Assembly: GCF_032930845.1 (NCBI RefSeq)
Contig: NZ_CP136758.1
Location: 682,001-746,000, forward strand
Direction: 5' to 3'
Length of the DNA stretch: 64,000 nucleotides
From: Parvularcula sp. LCG005
Lineage (GTDB): Bacteria; Pseudomonadota; Alphaproteobacteria; Caulobacterales; Parvularculaceae
The stretch's first letter is position 1, and each line of letters opens with the position of its first letter. Both the position numbers and the translations under genes were made by a program. This document shows positions 1 to 7,820 of this stretch, piece by piece. A model generated the notes under the pieces. That model saw only the letters and a list, made by a program, of their open reading frames with translations. It had not been told where the DNA came from and made no database searches.

Positions 1-257
1 GACTTGCCCTTCCACTTGGCAATCTCCGCAGCGGCGGTGGAGGCCGCATCCATCTTGGCAAAGCTGATCAACTCACCGGAATGGTCGTATACAGCAATTG
101 CGATGGCCTGGCCGGACTTCCGCGCATGGCTCAGACAGCTCTCCTGAATCGTCGCGGCAGTCGACAGGTCCAGAACCGGCCGCATCCGCTGCGCGTGGGC
201 CATCGTGGCGACGGCAGCGACGGCGCAGGCTGTCGTGATGATATATCGAATAACCAT
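1..257 (-). CDS. GlcG/HbpS-like secreted protein, 3' end missing
   Basis: The gene reads leftwards and is cut by the window edge, so only about 85 N-terminal residues are visible. They start with a hydrophobic signal peptide ending near AMAHAQ (residue about 23). A segment typical of the GlcG/HbpS (DUF336) fold follows: an alpha-helical lead (LSTAATIQES) and the strand-turn IAIAVYDHSGELISFAKMD. Family members are small heme- or cofactor-binding proteins, often periplasmic; the ligand here is unknown. The ATG at 257 is preceded by a GGAGG (266-270 on the complement) at good spacing. It is divergent from the M20 amidohydrolase gene, with about 150 bases between them. Confidence 0.7.
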   Translation of the reverse strand, partial: MVIRYIITTACAVAAVATMAHAQRMRPVLDLSTAATIQESCLSHARKSGQAIAIAVYDHSGELISFAKMDAASTAAAEIAKWKGK

Positions 258-411
258 GCCCGTATCCTCCCAAGGATATTGTCGTTTTGTCCGATCCTGA
301 CACTTCTTGCCGGTAGCAGACAAGGCGTGATCGTTGCTGCGCTGCAGCGGGATTGCTTGACGGGAGCGGTAAAATCGCCGTGACTGGATGCTTGTCCTTC
401 TGGAGAAGATG

Positions 412-1719
412 ATGCGTCCTCTTATTTCTGCCTGCCTCGCCGCGATGGTCCTGTCTGGCCAGGCTGTTGCCGACCCGATTCGCGATGCCGTGACGGCGGA
501 CCAGTCCTATCTCCTTTCGCTGTACAAGCATTTGCACGCCAATCCGGAGCTGTCAGGGCAGGAGGTCGAAACTGCAAAACGTCTTGCCAAGGAACTGCGG
601 TCACAGGGCTTTGATGTGACCGAAGGCGTGGGCGGGACGGGCGTTGTCGCTGTCATGAAAAACGGTGATGGGCCGGTGGTTATGGTCCGTGCCGACATGG
701 ACGGCCTGCCCGTGACCGAGCAGACCGGCAAACCCTATGCGAGCAAGAAAAAAGTGCAGCGGCCGGGCGGGGAGGTCGGTGTCATGCATGCCTGTGGCCA
801 TGACATCCACATCACCAGTCTGGTCGGCACGGCCCGCTATCTGTCATCAAACAAGGATGAATGGTCCGGCACGCTGATCATGATTGGTCAGCCGGCAGAG
901 GAAACCGGTGAGGGGGCTCGTGCCATGCTGGAGGACGGCTTGTATACGCGCTTTCCTGTGCCGGATCATGCCATCGCCCTGCATGACAGCGCAGGGGCCA
1001 AGGCCGGCACGATCGGGCTGAGGTCCGGATACGCGATGGCCAATGTCGACATGGTCGATATCATCGTCCACGGCGAAGGCGGCCACGGGGCCTATCCGCA
1101 TACCACCAAGGACCCAATTGTGGTGGGCGCGCGCATCGTTGATGCGCTGCAGACGCTGGTGTCGCGGGAAATCGATCCGCAGGCGGCGGCCGTGGTGACC
1201 GTCGGCGCGTTCCATGCGGGTTCCAAACACAACATCATCTCCGACGAGGCCCATCTGCAGCTGACAGTCCGGTCCTATACGGATGAAGTTCGCAATCATC
1301 TGCTGTCCGGTATTCAGCGCATTGCCAAGGCGCAGGCGCAATCAGCCGGGATCGCCGAGGATCGCCTGCCAGAAGTGACGTGGGATGAGCATTACACGCC
1401 TGCGCTATTCAATACCGAGGCGCAGACAGAGACACTGGCGGCGATGTTCATCGAACGATTTGGCGCTGACCGCGTGCTGGAGCCGGCGCCGGTCATGGGC
1501 GGTGAGGATTTCGCGCGCTATCACCGCGCCAATCGCGACACAGAATCAACGCTGTTCTGGGTGGGGGCGGTTCCGGCAGCGGATTGGGAGCGCACAGGCG
1601 GGGACCCGACCAAACTGCCCTCGCTGCACTCCCCGTTCTTTGCGCCGGATCCTGAACCCACGATTGCGGCAGGGACAGAGGCGATGATCGCTGCAGCCCT
1701 GACGCTGTTTCAGGAGTAA
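412..1719 (+). CDS. Secreted M20-family metal-dependent amidohydrolase
   Basis: An M20D-type (hippurate hydrolase / N-acyl-amino-acid amidohydrolase) enzyme of about 435 residues that hydrolyses an amide bond next to a carboxylate, using two metal ions. Visible family marks are RADMDGLP, the metal ligand motif HACGHD and the catalytic GQPAEET with adjacent glutamates. An N-terminal signal peptide (ISACLAAMVLSGQAVA) predicts export, which is less common than the cytoplasmic form. An ATG at 388 gives a longer frame, but GGAG at 402-405 fits the ATG at 412 best (or 409). Its stop almost meets the stop of the convergent aldolase gene, with no visible terminator between them. The substrate cannot be read from sequence. 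Confidence 0.85.
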   Translation: MRPLISACLAAMVLSGQAVADPIRDAVTADQSYLLSLYKHLHANPELSGQEVETAKRLAKELRSQGFDVTEGVGGTGVVAVMKNGDGPVVMVRADMDGLPVTEQTGKPYASKKKVQRPGGEVGVMHACGHDIHITSLVGTARYLSSNKDEWSGTLIMIGQPAEETGEGARAMLEDGLYTRFPVPDHAIALHDSAGAKAGTIGLRSGYAMANVDMVDIIVHGEGGHGAYPHTTKDPIVVGARIVDALQTLVSREIDPQAAAVVTVGAFHAGSKHNIISDEAHLQLTVRSYTDEVRNHLLSGIQRIAKAQAQSAGIAEDRLPEVTWDEHYTPALFNTEAQTETLAAMFIERFGADRVLEPAPVMGGEDFARYHRANRDTESTLFWVGAVPAADWERTGGDPTKLPSLHSPFFAPDPEPTIAAGTEAMIAAALTLFQE

Positions 1720-1721
1720 TC

Positions 1722-2765
1722 TCAGCCCTCCTGGGCTTCGTCCCACTCACCGCGCGCGGCAAGATAATTCATCCGTGCCCGGTGGGTGAATGCCTTCTGT
1801 GCGGCCGGCACATTTTCGGGCTTGCCGCCCCAGGCTGCCAGCGCAGACGCCTGCAGCGCGCGGCCATAGGAGAATGACAGCTTCCACGGCATCTCACCTG
1901 CATACATCCGGTTCATGGTGTTGAGGTTGCGTGTTGCCTCTAACTCCGACTGCCCGCCTGACAGGAACACTATACCCGGCACGGCGGCAGGGACGGTCTG
2001 GCGGAAGCATTTGACAGTGGCCTCCGCAATCATCTCGGTGGAGGGCTGTTCTGAAGCACCCTTGCCAGCGACGATCATGTTGGGTTTGAGGATCGTGCCC
2101 TCAAGCGCAACGCGCTGTTCGAAAAGTTCCCTGTAAAGAAGGTCGAGCACGCGGGCGGTCACACCGAAACAGCGGGCCATGTCGTGATCGCCGTCCATCA
2201 GCACTTCTGGTTCAACGATGGGCACAATGCCCGCTTCCTGACACAGCGCTGCATAACGCCCCAAGGCGTGCATGTTGGCTCTCAGCGCCTGATGCGTCGG
2301 GATGGATGATCGCCCGTCATGGCCAATATGAATTACCGCACGCCATTTCGCAAACCGGGCGCCTTTGTCATAATACCCATTCAACCGGTCGCGCAGGCCG
2401 TCCAGCCCTTCAGTAATTGTCTCGGTCGTCGCCAGGGCGAGCGGCTTGGCACCACGATCAACCTTGATGCCAGGAAGACAGTCCTGCCGCGTCAACTGCT
2501 CGGGAAAGGGCGTTCCATTTTCCGTTGACTGATGGATCGTCTCATCGAACAGGATGACGCCGGAAATATACTTGCTCACCGCTTCGCCGGCGGTAAACAG
2601 CATGTCCCGATAGGCGCGGCGATGCTCTTCGGTGCTTTCAATGCCAATCGAGTCAAAGCGCTTCTTGATCGTACCGAGGCTTTCATCGGCGGCGAGAATG
2701 CCGCGACCATCGACGACCATTTTATGGGCAATGTCTGCCAGACTGTTCAGGGAATGACGGCTCAT
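1722..2765 (-). CDS. fba: Class I fructose-bisphosphate aldolase
   Basis: Cleaves fructose-1,6-bisphosphate to dihydroxyacetone phosphate and glyceraldehyde-3-phosphate, or the reverse, in glycolysis, gluconeogenesis and the Calvin cycle. The 347 residues match the usual eukaryote-like class I length. The Schiff-base lysine is at about residue 227 in GTILKPNM. The supporting residues FAKWRAV (Lys140) and VPIVEPEVL (two glutamates near 185-187) are present, as are the N-terminal GILAADES and the substrate loop SGGQSELEAT. It lies four bases after the glpX stop on the same strand, so the two are almost surely co-transcribed and serve gluconeogenic flux. Confidence 0.93.
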   Translation of the reverse strand: MSRHSLNSLADIAHKMVVDGRGILAADESLGTIKKRFDSIGIESTEEHRRAYRDMLFTAGEAVSKYISGVILFDETIHQSTENGTPFPEQLTRQDCLPGIKVDRGAKPLALATTETITEGLDGLRDRLNGYYDKGARFAKWRAVIHIGHDGRSSIPTHQALRANMHALGRYAALCQEAGIVPIVEPEVLMDGDHDMARCFGVTARVLDLLYRELFEQRVALEGTILKPNMIVAGKGASEQPSTEMIAEATVKCFRQTVPAAVPGIVFLSGGQSELEATRNLNTMNRMYAGEMPWKLSFSYGRALQASALAAWGGKPENVPAAQKAFTHRARMNYLAARGEWDEAQEG

Positions 2766-2769
2766 GTCG

Positions 2770-3756
2770 TTACCTCTTATTGGCTTTCAGTGCTGCCGGA
2801 TCAGCGTTCGATTCAGCTTCAATATGACGAATGGTGCCTGATTTTGATCGCATGACGATCGTATGGGTGCGGACCTTATGGCCCTGCCAGCGGACACCTT
2901 TGAGGAGGGAGCCGTCGGTCACCCCGGTGGCGGCAAACATCACATCGCCGGACGCCATGTCCATGAGGCCGTATTTCCGGTCGAGATCCGTGATGCCGGC
3001 TTTCTCCGCGCGGCCCCTTTCGTCATCATTGCGAAAGATGAGGCGGCTCTGCATCTGTCCGCCGACGCAGCGAAGGGCCGCCGCAGCGAGGACGCCCTCG
3101 GGCGCGCCGCCCTGACCGATATAGAGATCGATGCCCATTTCAGGCTGGGTCGTGTGGAACACGCCGGCCACATCACCGTCCGGGATGAGGAAGACGCGGG
3201 TGTCGAGCTTGCGGGCCGCTGCGATGATTTTCTCATGGCGCTCCCGGTCAAGAACGCAAAGCGTGAGGTCGGATGTCGGCACACCCTTGGCGCGGGCGAG
3301 GGACTGGATATTGTCCTCAACGCTGGCATCGAGGTCGATAACGCCGTCAGGATAGCCGGGCCCGCAGGCGATCTTGTCCATATAGACGTCGGGGCTGTGC
3401 AGCAGGGTGCCGCCGGTGGCCATGGCGACCACCGTCAGCGCGTTCGACATGGCCTTGGCGGTGAGGGTCGTGCCTTCAAGTGGGTCGAGGGCAATGTCGA
3501 CAGGCGCGCCGCCGCGTCCGACTTTCTCACCAATATAAAGCATCGGTGCTTCGTCTCGCTCGCCCTCGCCAATGACGATGGTACCGTCAATATCAAGGCG
3601 GTTCAGGGCATCGCGCAGGGCGGTGACAGCGGCCTGATCGGCCCCTTCCTTGTCACCACGACCAATCATCAGGGAGGCAGCCACGGCTGCCGCTTCAGTA
3701 CACCGGCCAAGTTCAATGGTCAGGATACGGTCGAGATAGGGATTTTTCTGGGTCAT
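2770..3756 (-). CDS. glpX: Class II fructose-1,6-bisphosphatase GlpX
   Basis: Removes the 1-phosphate of fructose-1,6-bisphosphate, the committed step of gluconeogenesis; some homologues also take sedoheptulose-1,7-bisphosphate. Family blocks are visible: VIGEGERDEAPMLYIGE, the metal and phosphate site DPLEGTT, and GQGGAPEGVLAAAALRC. The open frame extends upstream to 3873, but that stretch looks non-coding. The ATG at 3756 follows GGAAAGG at good spacing and begins the expected MTQKNPYLDRIL, giving 328 residues, the usual length. It heads a two-gene unit with fba. About 280 bases separate it from the divergent LOV kinase gene. Confidence 0.93.
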   Translation of the reverse strand: MTQKNPYLDRILTIELGRCTEAAAVAASLMIGRGDKEGADQAAVTALRDALNRLDIDGTIVIGEGERDEAPMLYIGEKVGRGGAPVDIALDPLEGTTLTAKAMSNALTVVAMATGGTLLHSPDVYMDKIACGPGYPDGVIDLDASVEDNIQSLARAKGVPTSDLTLCVLDRERHEKIIAAARKLDTRVFLIPDGDVAGVFHTTQPEMGIDLYIGQGGAPEGVLAAAALRCVGGQMQSRLIFRNDDERGRAEKAGITDLDRKYGLMDMASGDVMFAATGVTDGSLLKGVRWQGHKVRTHTIVMRSKSGTIRHIEAESNADPAALKANKR

Positions 3757-4036
3757 AGACCTTTCCATTTGGGCAGGGGAAAGTGATCTACTGGTAGCAG
3801 CAACATCATGCTCTGTATCGTGTTTTTGCTTGCAACAATTTGCGTAGATGCGGCGCTTATTGGAGTAAAACACCGCGTTAGCGCGTTACATTTGACAGAT
3901 CCGGGTGATACCGGTCTCGCCGCAGTCGATTTGCAAAAAAATTGCGCTTTTTGGATAAAATCACGGAACCTCCGAGACATTACGGGGTTTTTATTCGCTC
4001 AGCGGCAAGTTTGGCGAGGGAAGATAGAAACGCGTC
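3757..4036. promoter_or_regulatory. Divergent promoter region between glpX and the LOV kinase
   Basis: This AT-richer gap must hold the promoters of both flanking units. On the plus strand GGAAC (3965-3969), 16 bases, then GGTT (3986-3989) resembles the EcfG general-stress promoter (GGAAC-N16/17-CGTT) with one mismatch, and lies about 50 bases before the kinase ATG. A TTGACA at 3892-3897 has no good -10 partner. A short frame from 3808 has no ribosome site and is not called. Confidence 0.35.
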
Positions 4037-5110
4037 ATGACCACGGATGACGATTTATCAGGGCCTGTCGGTAAGAATATACCGCCTTTTCGGGGCGGAA
4101 ACAGTGAGGACGAATTTGCGGGGGCATCCGGTCTGTTGTTTGAACAGGCGATGGCCCAGACGCGCATGGCCATCTGTCTATCTGACCCCCATCAGCCAGA
4201 TCAGCCGATCCTTTTCGTCAACCGCGCCTTTCGCGACCTCACCGGCTACGACAATGATGAGATCATTGGACGGAACTGCCGTTTCCTGCAGGGCGAGGCA
4301 ACCAATCCCGATACTGTCAAACGCATCTCCAAGGCCCTTGCTGACGAGGATGTGATCGTTGTCGAGCTTCTGAACTACCGCAAGGATGGCTCGGCGTTCT
4401 GGAACGCGCTGCATCTCGGGCCGATCTATGATGCCCAGGGCAATCTGATCTACTTTTTTGGCTCCCAGTGGGATGTGACGGATGTCCACTCCGCCCGTGC
4501 CGACGAGCGTCACGCGAAGATACTGGCGCGTGAGCTCAGTCATCGCATGAAGAACATGTTCTCGGTCATTGGATCGATCGTGAACCTGACCGGCCGAAGC
4601 AAGGGCATCCGCGAAGAAGCCGCCGAAATCAATGATCGCATCCAGGCTCTTGGTCGGGCCTATGACACGACGCTCGATGAAGCGTCTCTCGGCACGATCG
4701 AGGCGGGGCAGGCGATCAGATCCGTCCTTGCGCCTTATGATCCGGAACAAAACCGGGTCGTCTTCCACGGCAACGGCGCGCGTGTTGACCCGAACATGGT
4801 GTCGACACTGGGCCTGGCGCTGCATGAGCTCGCCATCAACGCCATGAAACACGGGGCATTGACCGCCGATGACGGAAAGGTCGACCTCAACTGGTTCGTG
4901 GATGATCAGGCTGGCGATTGTTTTCTCGTCATCGAGTGGCGGGAAACGGGCGGCCCCCCGATAGAGGGCCCACCGAGCAAGAAAGGCTCTGGCTTCGGCA
5001 TCATCGAAACGCTGCTGGCAGCGTCAAAAGGCGAAATTCATCGCGAGTGGAAGTCTTCCGGTCTTGAGGCCACGATAACTGTACCGATAAGAAGAAAGTC
5101 CCGCGCATGA
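4037..5110 (+). CDS. LOV-domain blue-light sensor histidine kinase (HWE family)
   Basis: A 357-residue cytoplasmic sensor kinase. An N-terminal LOV/PAS domain (about 35-150) carries the flavin-binding signature GRNCRFLQG, whose Cys81 forms the light-driven FMN adduct. The kinase core is of the HWE type: the phospho-acceptor His169 in ELSHRMKN, the N-box HELAINAMKHGA (263-274), WRE at 301-303 and a G-box near GSGFGI (317-322). Relatives in alphaproteobacteria feed blue-light signals into the general stress response or development; the output here is inferred only. The following response regulator overlaps its stop by four bases (ATGA), so the two are translationally coupled. A near-consensus EcfG promoter lies upstream. 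Confidence 0.92.
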   Translation: MTTDDDLSGPVGKNIPPFRGGNSEDEFAGASGLLFEQAMAQTRMAICLSDPHQPDQPILFVNRAFRDLTGYDNDEIIGRNCRFLQGEATNPDTVKRISKALADEDVIVVELLNYRKDGSAFWNALHLGPIYDAQGNLIYFFGSQWDVTDVHSARADERHAKILARELSHRMKNMFSVIGSIVNLTGRSKGIREEAAEINDRIQALGRAYDTTLDEASLGTIEAGQAIRSVLAPYDPEQNRVVFHGNGARVDPNMVSTLGLALHELAINAMKHGALTADDGKVDLNWFVDDQAGDCFLVIEWRETGGPPIEGPPSKKGSGFGIIETLLAASKGEIHREWKSSGLEATITVPIRRKSRA

Positions 5111-5502
5111 CCCTGATGCCCGAAACGATTGATCATTCCGGCGAGCTGAGCGGCAAACGGATCATGCTTCTTGAAGATGAAGTGCTGATCGCGATCGACC
5201 TGGCCTATGCGTTCGAAGATGCGGGCGCCGTCGCGGTCACGGCAAACAGCTGCGATGAAGCGCTTGAGGAAATCGAGCAGGGTCTGCCCGACGCCGCGGT
5301 GCTGGACGTCAATCTGGGGCGCGGCGAAACATGTCGCCCGGTGGCGCAGAAGCTGCGCGAGCTGGGCGTCCCGTTTTTTCTGCACTCAGGGGATTTTGAT
5401 CGGCAGGGGGAGCTGATTAACGAACTCGGTGCGAAGATCATTCCCAAACCAACGCCGGCTCATCGCCTCGTTGCCGCGGTTGTCGATCTCTTCGACGACT
5501 AA
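5107..5502 (+). CDS. Single-domain response regulator (receiver only)
   Basis: A 131-residue stand-alone receiver. Acidic pocket residues Glu23-Asp24 (LLEDE), the phospho-acceptor Asp67 (VLDVNLG) and the conserved Lys114 (IIPKP) are present. There is no output domain, so it probably acts as a phosphate relay, phosphate sink or feedback partner for the LOV kinase, whose stop codon it overlaps. Such receivers are common beside HWE kinases (inference for this pair). It is convergent with the XRE gene, with three bases between the stop codons. Confidence 0.9.
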   Translation: MTLMPETIDHSGELSGKRIMLLEDEVLIAIDLAYAFEDAGAVAVTANSCDEALEEIEQGLPDAAVLDVNLGRGETCRPVAQKLRELGVPFFLHSGDFDRQGELINELGAKIIPKPTPAHRLVAAVVDLFDD

Positions 5503-5505
5503 CTG

Positions 5506-5844
5506 TTATTCAGCCGCCAGCGTCCCTAACCCGTGGGGGCTGTCGGGATCGTCCTGTGCATTTTCCGGTTCCGGTATTGCGATCGGCTCATCGGTTTCTG
5601 ACACTGGACCGGACCGGTCGATCTTCTTGCTTGGACCGCGATAATTCACGACGCCCTGGGTCAGGGCATAACAGGCAAGGGCCACCGTCAACGGGATCTT
5701 GACCTTGTCGCCGTCGCGCTCGCCGCGTTCGTAATACTGGATCATCCGGCGCTTCAGGCCGAGCGCGTCGGCCGCGTCCTTCTGCGAAAACCCGAGAGTT
5801 TTGCGCCATTTCTTGAAGTCGTTCGGCTCCATGGTTTTTCCCAT
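5506..5844 (-). CDS. XRE-family helix-turn-helix protein
   Basis: A 112-residue putative DNA-binding regulator. The N-terminal half has an XRE/Cro-type helix-turn-helix: FKKWRKTLGFSQKDAADALGL, then the recognition part RRMIQYYERGER, roughly residues 5-45. The C-terminal 50 residues are acidic and proline-rich and look disordered. Three in-frame ATGs exist (5850, 5844, 5832). A GGAGG ends seven bases before 5844, which decides for that start. The upstream gap has a TATAGT-like -10 and a GTGCA-rich partial palindrome (5933-5947), a possible operator. Target genes are unknown. Confidence 0.8.
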   Translation of the reverse strand: MGKTMEPNDFKKWRKTLGFSQKDAADALGLKRRMIQYYERGERDGDKVKIPLTVALACYALTQGVVNYRGPSKKIDRSGPVSETDEPIAIPEPENAQDDPDSPHGLGTLAAE

Positions 5845-5999
5845 GGCCATCCCTCCGGGTAACGCGGCTCGAAGGATCCTTACCGCGTAATTGTAACAAC
5901 ACTATAACAGGAACCTTGATCCGGGGAAATTGGTGCAATTTGTGCACTTTATTTTCCATGGCCGGAGGGGTTTCTCCGGCGGGCCTGACGCCCTATATA

Positions 6000-6342
6000 T
6001 GGTGGGTCGCTTCGGCGACTATGAAGATAAATGGCGCTCGTAATAAGCGGCTCGGACCCGGGGGCGGTACCCGGCGGCTCCACCACAGCGCCTCGATCAT
6101 GGCTTTACATTGGCCATGACGGGGTGTTGCGGCGGGGCCGAAATAGCATCGACGAACGTGTAAAGGTTCTGCTTTCTTCCGGATGGTCTCCGTTATTGGG
6201 CCGCTTAGAATAGTTGCAAATGACAACTCTTCGGAAGGTATGGCTCTCGCTGCGTAACGCAGTGCGGGTTTACCGCTTTTAAGTCCTAGGCCTTTTCCCG
6301 GCCTGGGCGGGGTCCCGGCGAACCTGGCAACAGAATCGCCGA
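6000..6342 (+). ncRNA. ssrA: Two-piece (circularly permuted) tmRNA
   Basis: The acceptor half comes first: a T-arm-like GGACCCGGGGGCGGTACCC ends with CGGCTCC-A-CCA at 6085. A 48-base spacer (6086-6133) holds a TCATGGC/GCCATGA hairpin (6097-6103 with 6113-6119) and should be cut out. The coding half starts at 6134 with GGGGCCG, which pairs with CGGCTCC to form a seven-pair acceptor stem with the G3-U wobble that alanyl-tRNA synthetase needs. GAAATAGCATCGACG and the tag frame follow. The tag starts at GCA 6216 and stops at TAA 6255-6257, encoding ANDNSSEGMALAA. It rescues stalled ribosomes and marks products for proteolysis. The outer ends are approximate; a TATATAT at 5994-6000 could be the -10. 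Confidence 0.93.
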
Positions 6343-6350
6343 CTTTCTCT

Positions 6351-6773
6351 TCATTCCTCGGATAGCGACGCCAGATAGGCGATCAGATCACGGCGATCCG
6401 CCGGATTGGGATTGCCGCGATAGGCCATCCGATTGCCGGGCACGAGCGCCTGGGGCTGTTCAAGCCACTGGTCGAGATGGGTGTCGTCCCATGTGAACTC
6501 TGCCCTTTTCATCGCTGTTGAATAGGCAAAGTCGGCCTTGCCGCCGGCCTGTCGCCCCACGACATCATGCAGATTCGGGCCGATCATGTTCGGCCCTCCC
6601 GGCGTCGCCGTATGGCATTGCTTGCATTCGCGGAACAGGGCCTGACCCATGGCCACGTCGGCGGGCAGGGCCAGGCGCTCTTCGGCGCTCATGGGCGCAG
6701 GCATGTCCGAGCCGCCACAGGCCATGAGGGAAAAAAAGGTGATTGAGAACAGCAACAGGCTTCCGGTTTTCAT
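6351..6773 (-). CDS. Small lipoprotein cytochrome c
   Basis: A 140-residue class I cytochrome c. The heme motif CKQCH is followed by GPNMIGPNLHDVVGR and, near the C-terminus, the axial-methionine region NRMAYRG. The N-terminus is a lipoprotein signal ending in FSLMAC, so the protein is probably anchored to a membrane facing the periplasm and shuttles electrons there. A longer frame opens with a TTG at 6833; the ATG at 6773 directly before the signal peptide is preferred. It is divergent from apt, with about 60 bases between them, and has no oxidase partner nearby. Confidence 0.85.
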   Translation of the reverse strand: MKTGSLLLFSITFFSLMACGGSDMPAPMSAEERLALPADVAMGQALFRECKQCHTATPGGPNMIGPNLHDVVGRQAGGKADFAYSTAMKRAEFTWDDTHLDQWLEQPQALVPGNRMAYRGNPNPADRRDLIAYLASLSEE

Positions 6774-6835
6774 GATAGGCGCTCTAAACACAAAACCCGC
6801 CACCGAGAAGGCGGCCGAAGACAAAAGGGACAATC

Positions 6836-7363
6836 ATGGATCTGAAATCGACCGTGCGGGCCATTCCCGACTATCCCAAGCCAGGCATTGTCTTCCGCGA
6901 CGTCACCACGCTGATGGGGGATCCGGCGGCCTTTCGGCACGCTGTCGAGTTGTTGTCTGAGGCGTTCAAGGCCCACCGCATCGACAAGGTGGCCGGGATT
7001 GAAGCCCGCGGATTCATTTTCGGCGCCGCCGTCGCTGACCGCCTTCAGGCCGGGTTTGTGCCTGTTCGCAAGGCGGGCAAGCTGCCCCATGACACCCTGC
7101 AGCGCAGCTATGAGCTCGAATATGGCGAAGATACGCTGGAAGTGCACCGCGATGGCGTCAGCGCGGGCGACCGCGTGCTGTTGATCGACGACCTTCTTGC
7201 CACTGGCGGGACGGCGCAGGCGGCCTACCATCTTCTGAAGGATGCTGGTGCCCACGTGGTGGCGGCCGCGTTTGTGGTCGAACTGCCCGCCTTGAACGGT
7301 CGCCAGAAACTCCAACATGATGATATCGAAGTTTTGTCGATCATCAGTTTTGAAGGACACTGA
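6836..7363 (+). CDS. apt: Adenine phosphoribosyltransferase
   Basis: Makes AMP from adenine and PRPP in purine salvage. At 175 residues it has the normal length. The PRPP-binding loop VLLIDDLLATGGT lies at about 114-126, with GIEARGFIFGAA (54-65) and PVRKAGKLP (76-84) as further family blocks. The downstream TerB-like gene starts five bases after its stop and panB follows that, so the three may share one transcript. Confidence 0.95.
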   Translation: MDLKSTVRAIPDYPKPGIVFRDVTTLMGDPAAFRHAVELLSEAFKAHRIDKVAGIEARGFIFGAAVADRLQAGFVPVRKAGKLPHDTLQRSYELEYGEDTLEVHRDGVSAGDRVLLIDDLLATGGTAQAAYHLLKDAGAHVVAAAFVVELPALNGRQKLQHDDIEVLSIISFEGH

Positions 7364-7367
7364 TCTG

Positions 7368-7820
7368 ATGAAAAAGTGGATGGACCGCATCTTTCCCAAC
7401 TCAGGCGATGGCAATACCCAGGCGCCAAGCGTGTCGCCGGAGATCGGGGCGGCGGGTGTTCTCGTCGAGGCCGCCTGGCGTGATGGACAGTATACGGAAG
7501 TTGAGCGCGATATCGCGACGGCCGCCATCATGAAACTGTTCCTGCTCGACAATGCAAGCGCGGCGCGCCTGCGCCAGGAAGCGGAAGCCGCCCAGGCCAA
7601 GGCATCGACGATGATGACCTTTGCCGCGGCGGCCCGTGGTCTGCCATCGGACAAGAAAGAGGCGCTGATCACGCGCCTGTGGGCGATCATCGACAGCAAT
7701 GGCAGCGCCACCGTGCCTGAGGAGCATGTCGTTCGTTCGGTCATCGACGTCCTTGGCGTGCCGCAGGAGCGCGGCCGGGGGCTGCGGCCGGCGCCGAGTG
7801 TCACGGGAAAGGAGAACTGA
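7368..7820 (+). CDS. TerB-like (tellurite-resistance fold) protein
   Basis: A 150-residue cytoplasmic, mainly helical protein resembling the TerB family: GAAGVLVEAAWRDGQYTEVERD in the N-terminal half, then EALITRLWAIIDSNGSATVPEEHVVRSVIDVLGV. The repeated D-G/N-x-x-x-x-E-E pattern is the acidic, possibly metal-binding motif of TerB-like domains. Family members occur in many contexts and most have no proven role, so none is assigned. The upstream frame from 7317 overlaps apt; the ATG at 7368 avoids this. Its stop overlaps the panB start (TGATG). Confidence 0.7.
   Translation: MKKWMDRIFPNSGDGNTQAPSVSPEIGAAGVLVEAAWRDGQYTEVERDIATAAIMKLFLLDNASAARLRQEAEAAQAKASTMMTFAAAARGLPSDKKEALITRLWAIIDSNGSATVPEEHVVRSVIDVLGVPQERGRGLRPAPSVTGKEN

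Noticed and set aside
2863-3786. 307-residue open frame opposite glpX
   Set aside because: Antisense to GlpX; H/G/A/V-rich with no recognisable motif.
3808-4050. 80-residue frame with a signal-like start before the LOV kinase
   Set aside because: No ribosome site and it overlaps the kinase start; the hydrophobic start is likely chance.
6770-7804. 344-residue open frame opposite apt and the TerB-like gene
   Set aside because: Covers two genes in the other strand and has no ribosome site or domain.
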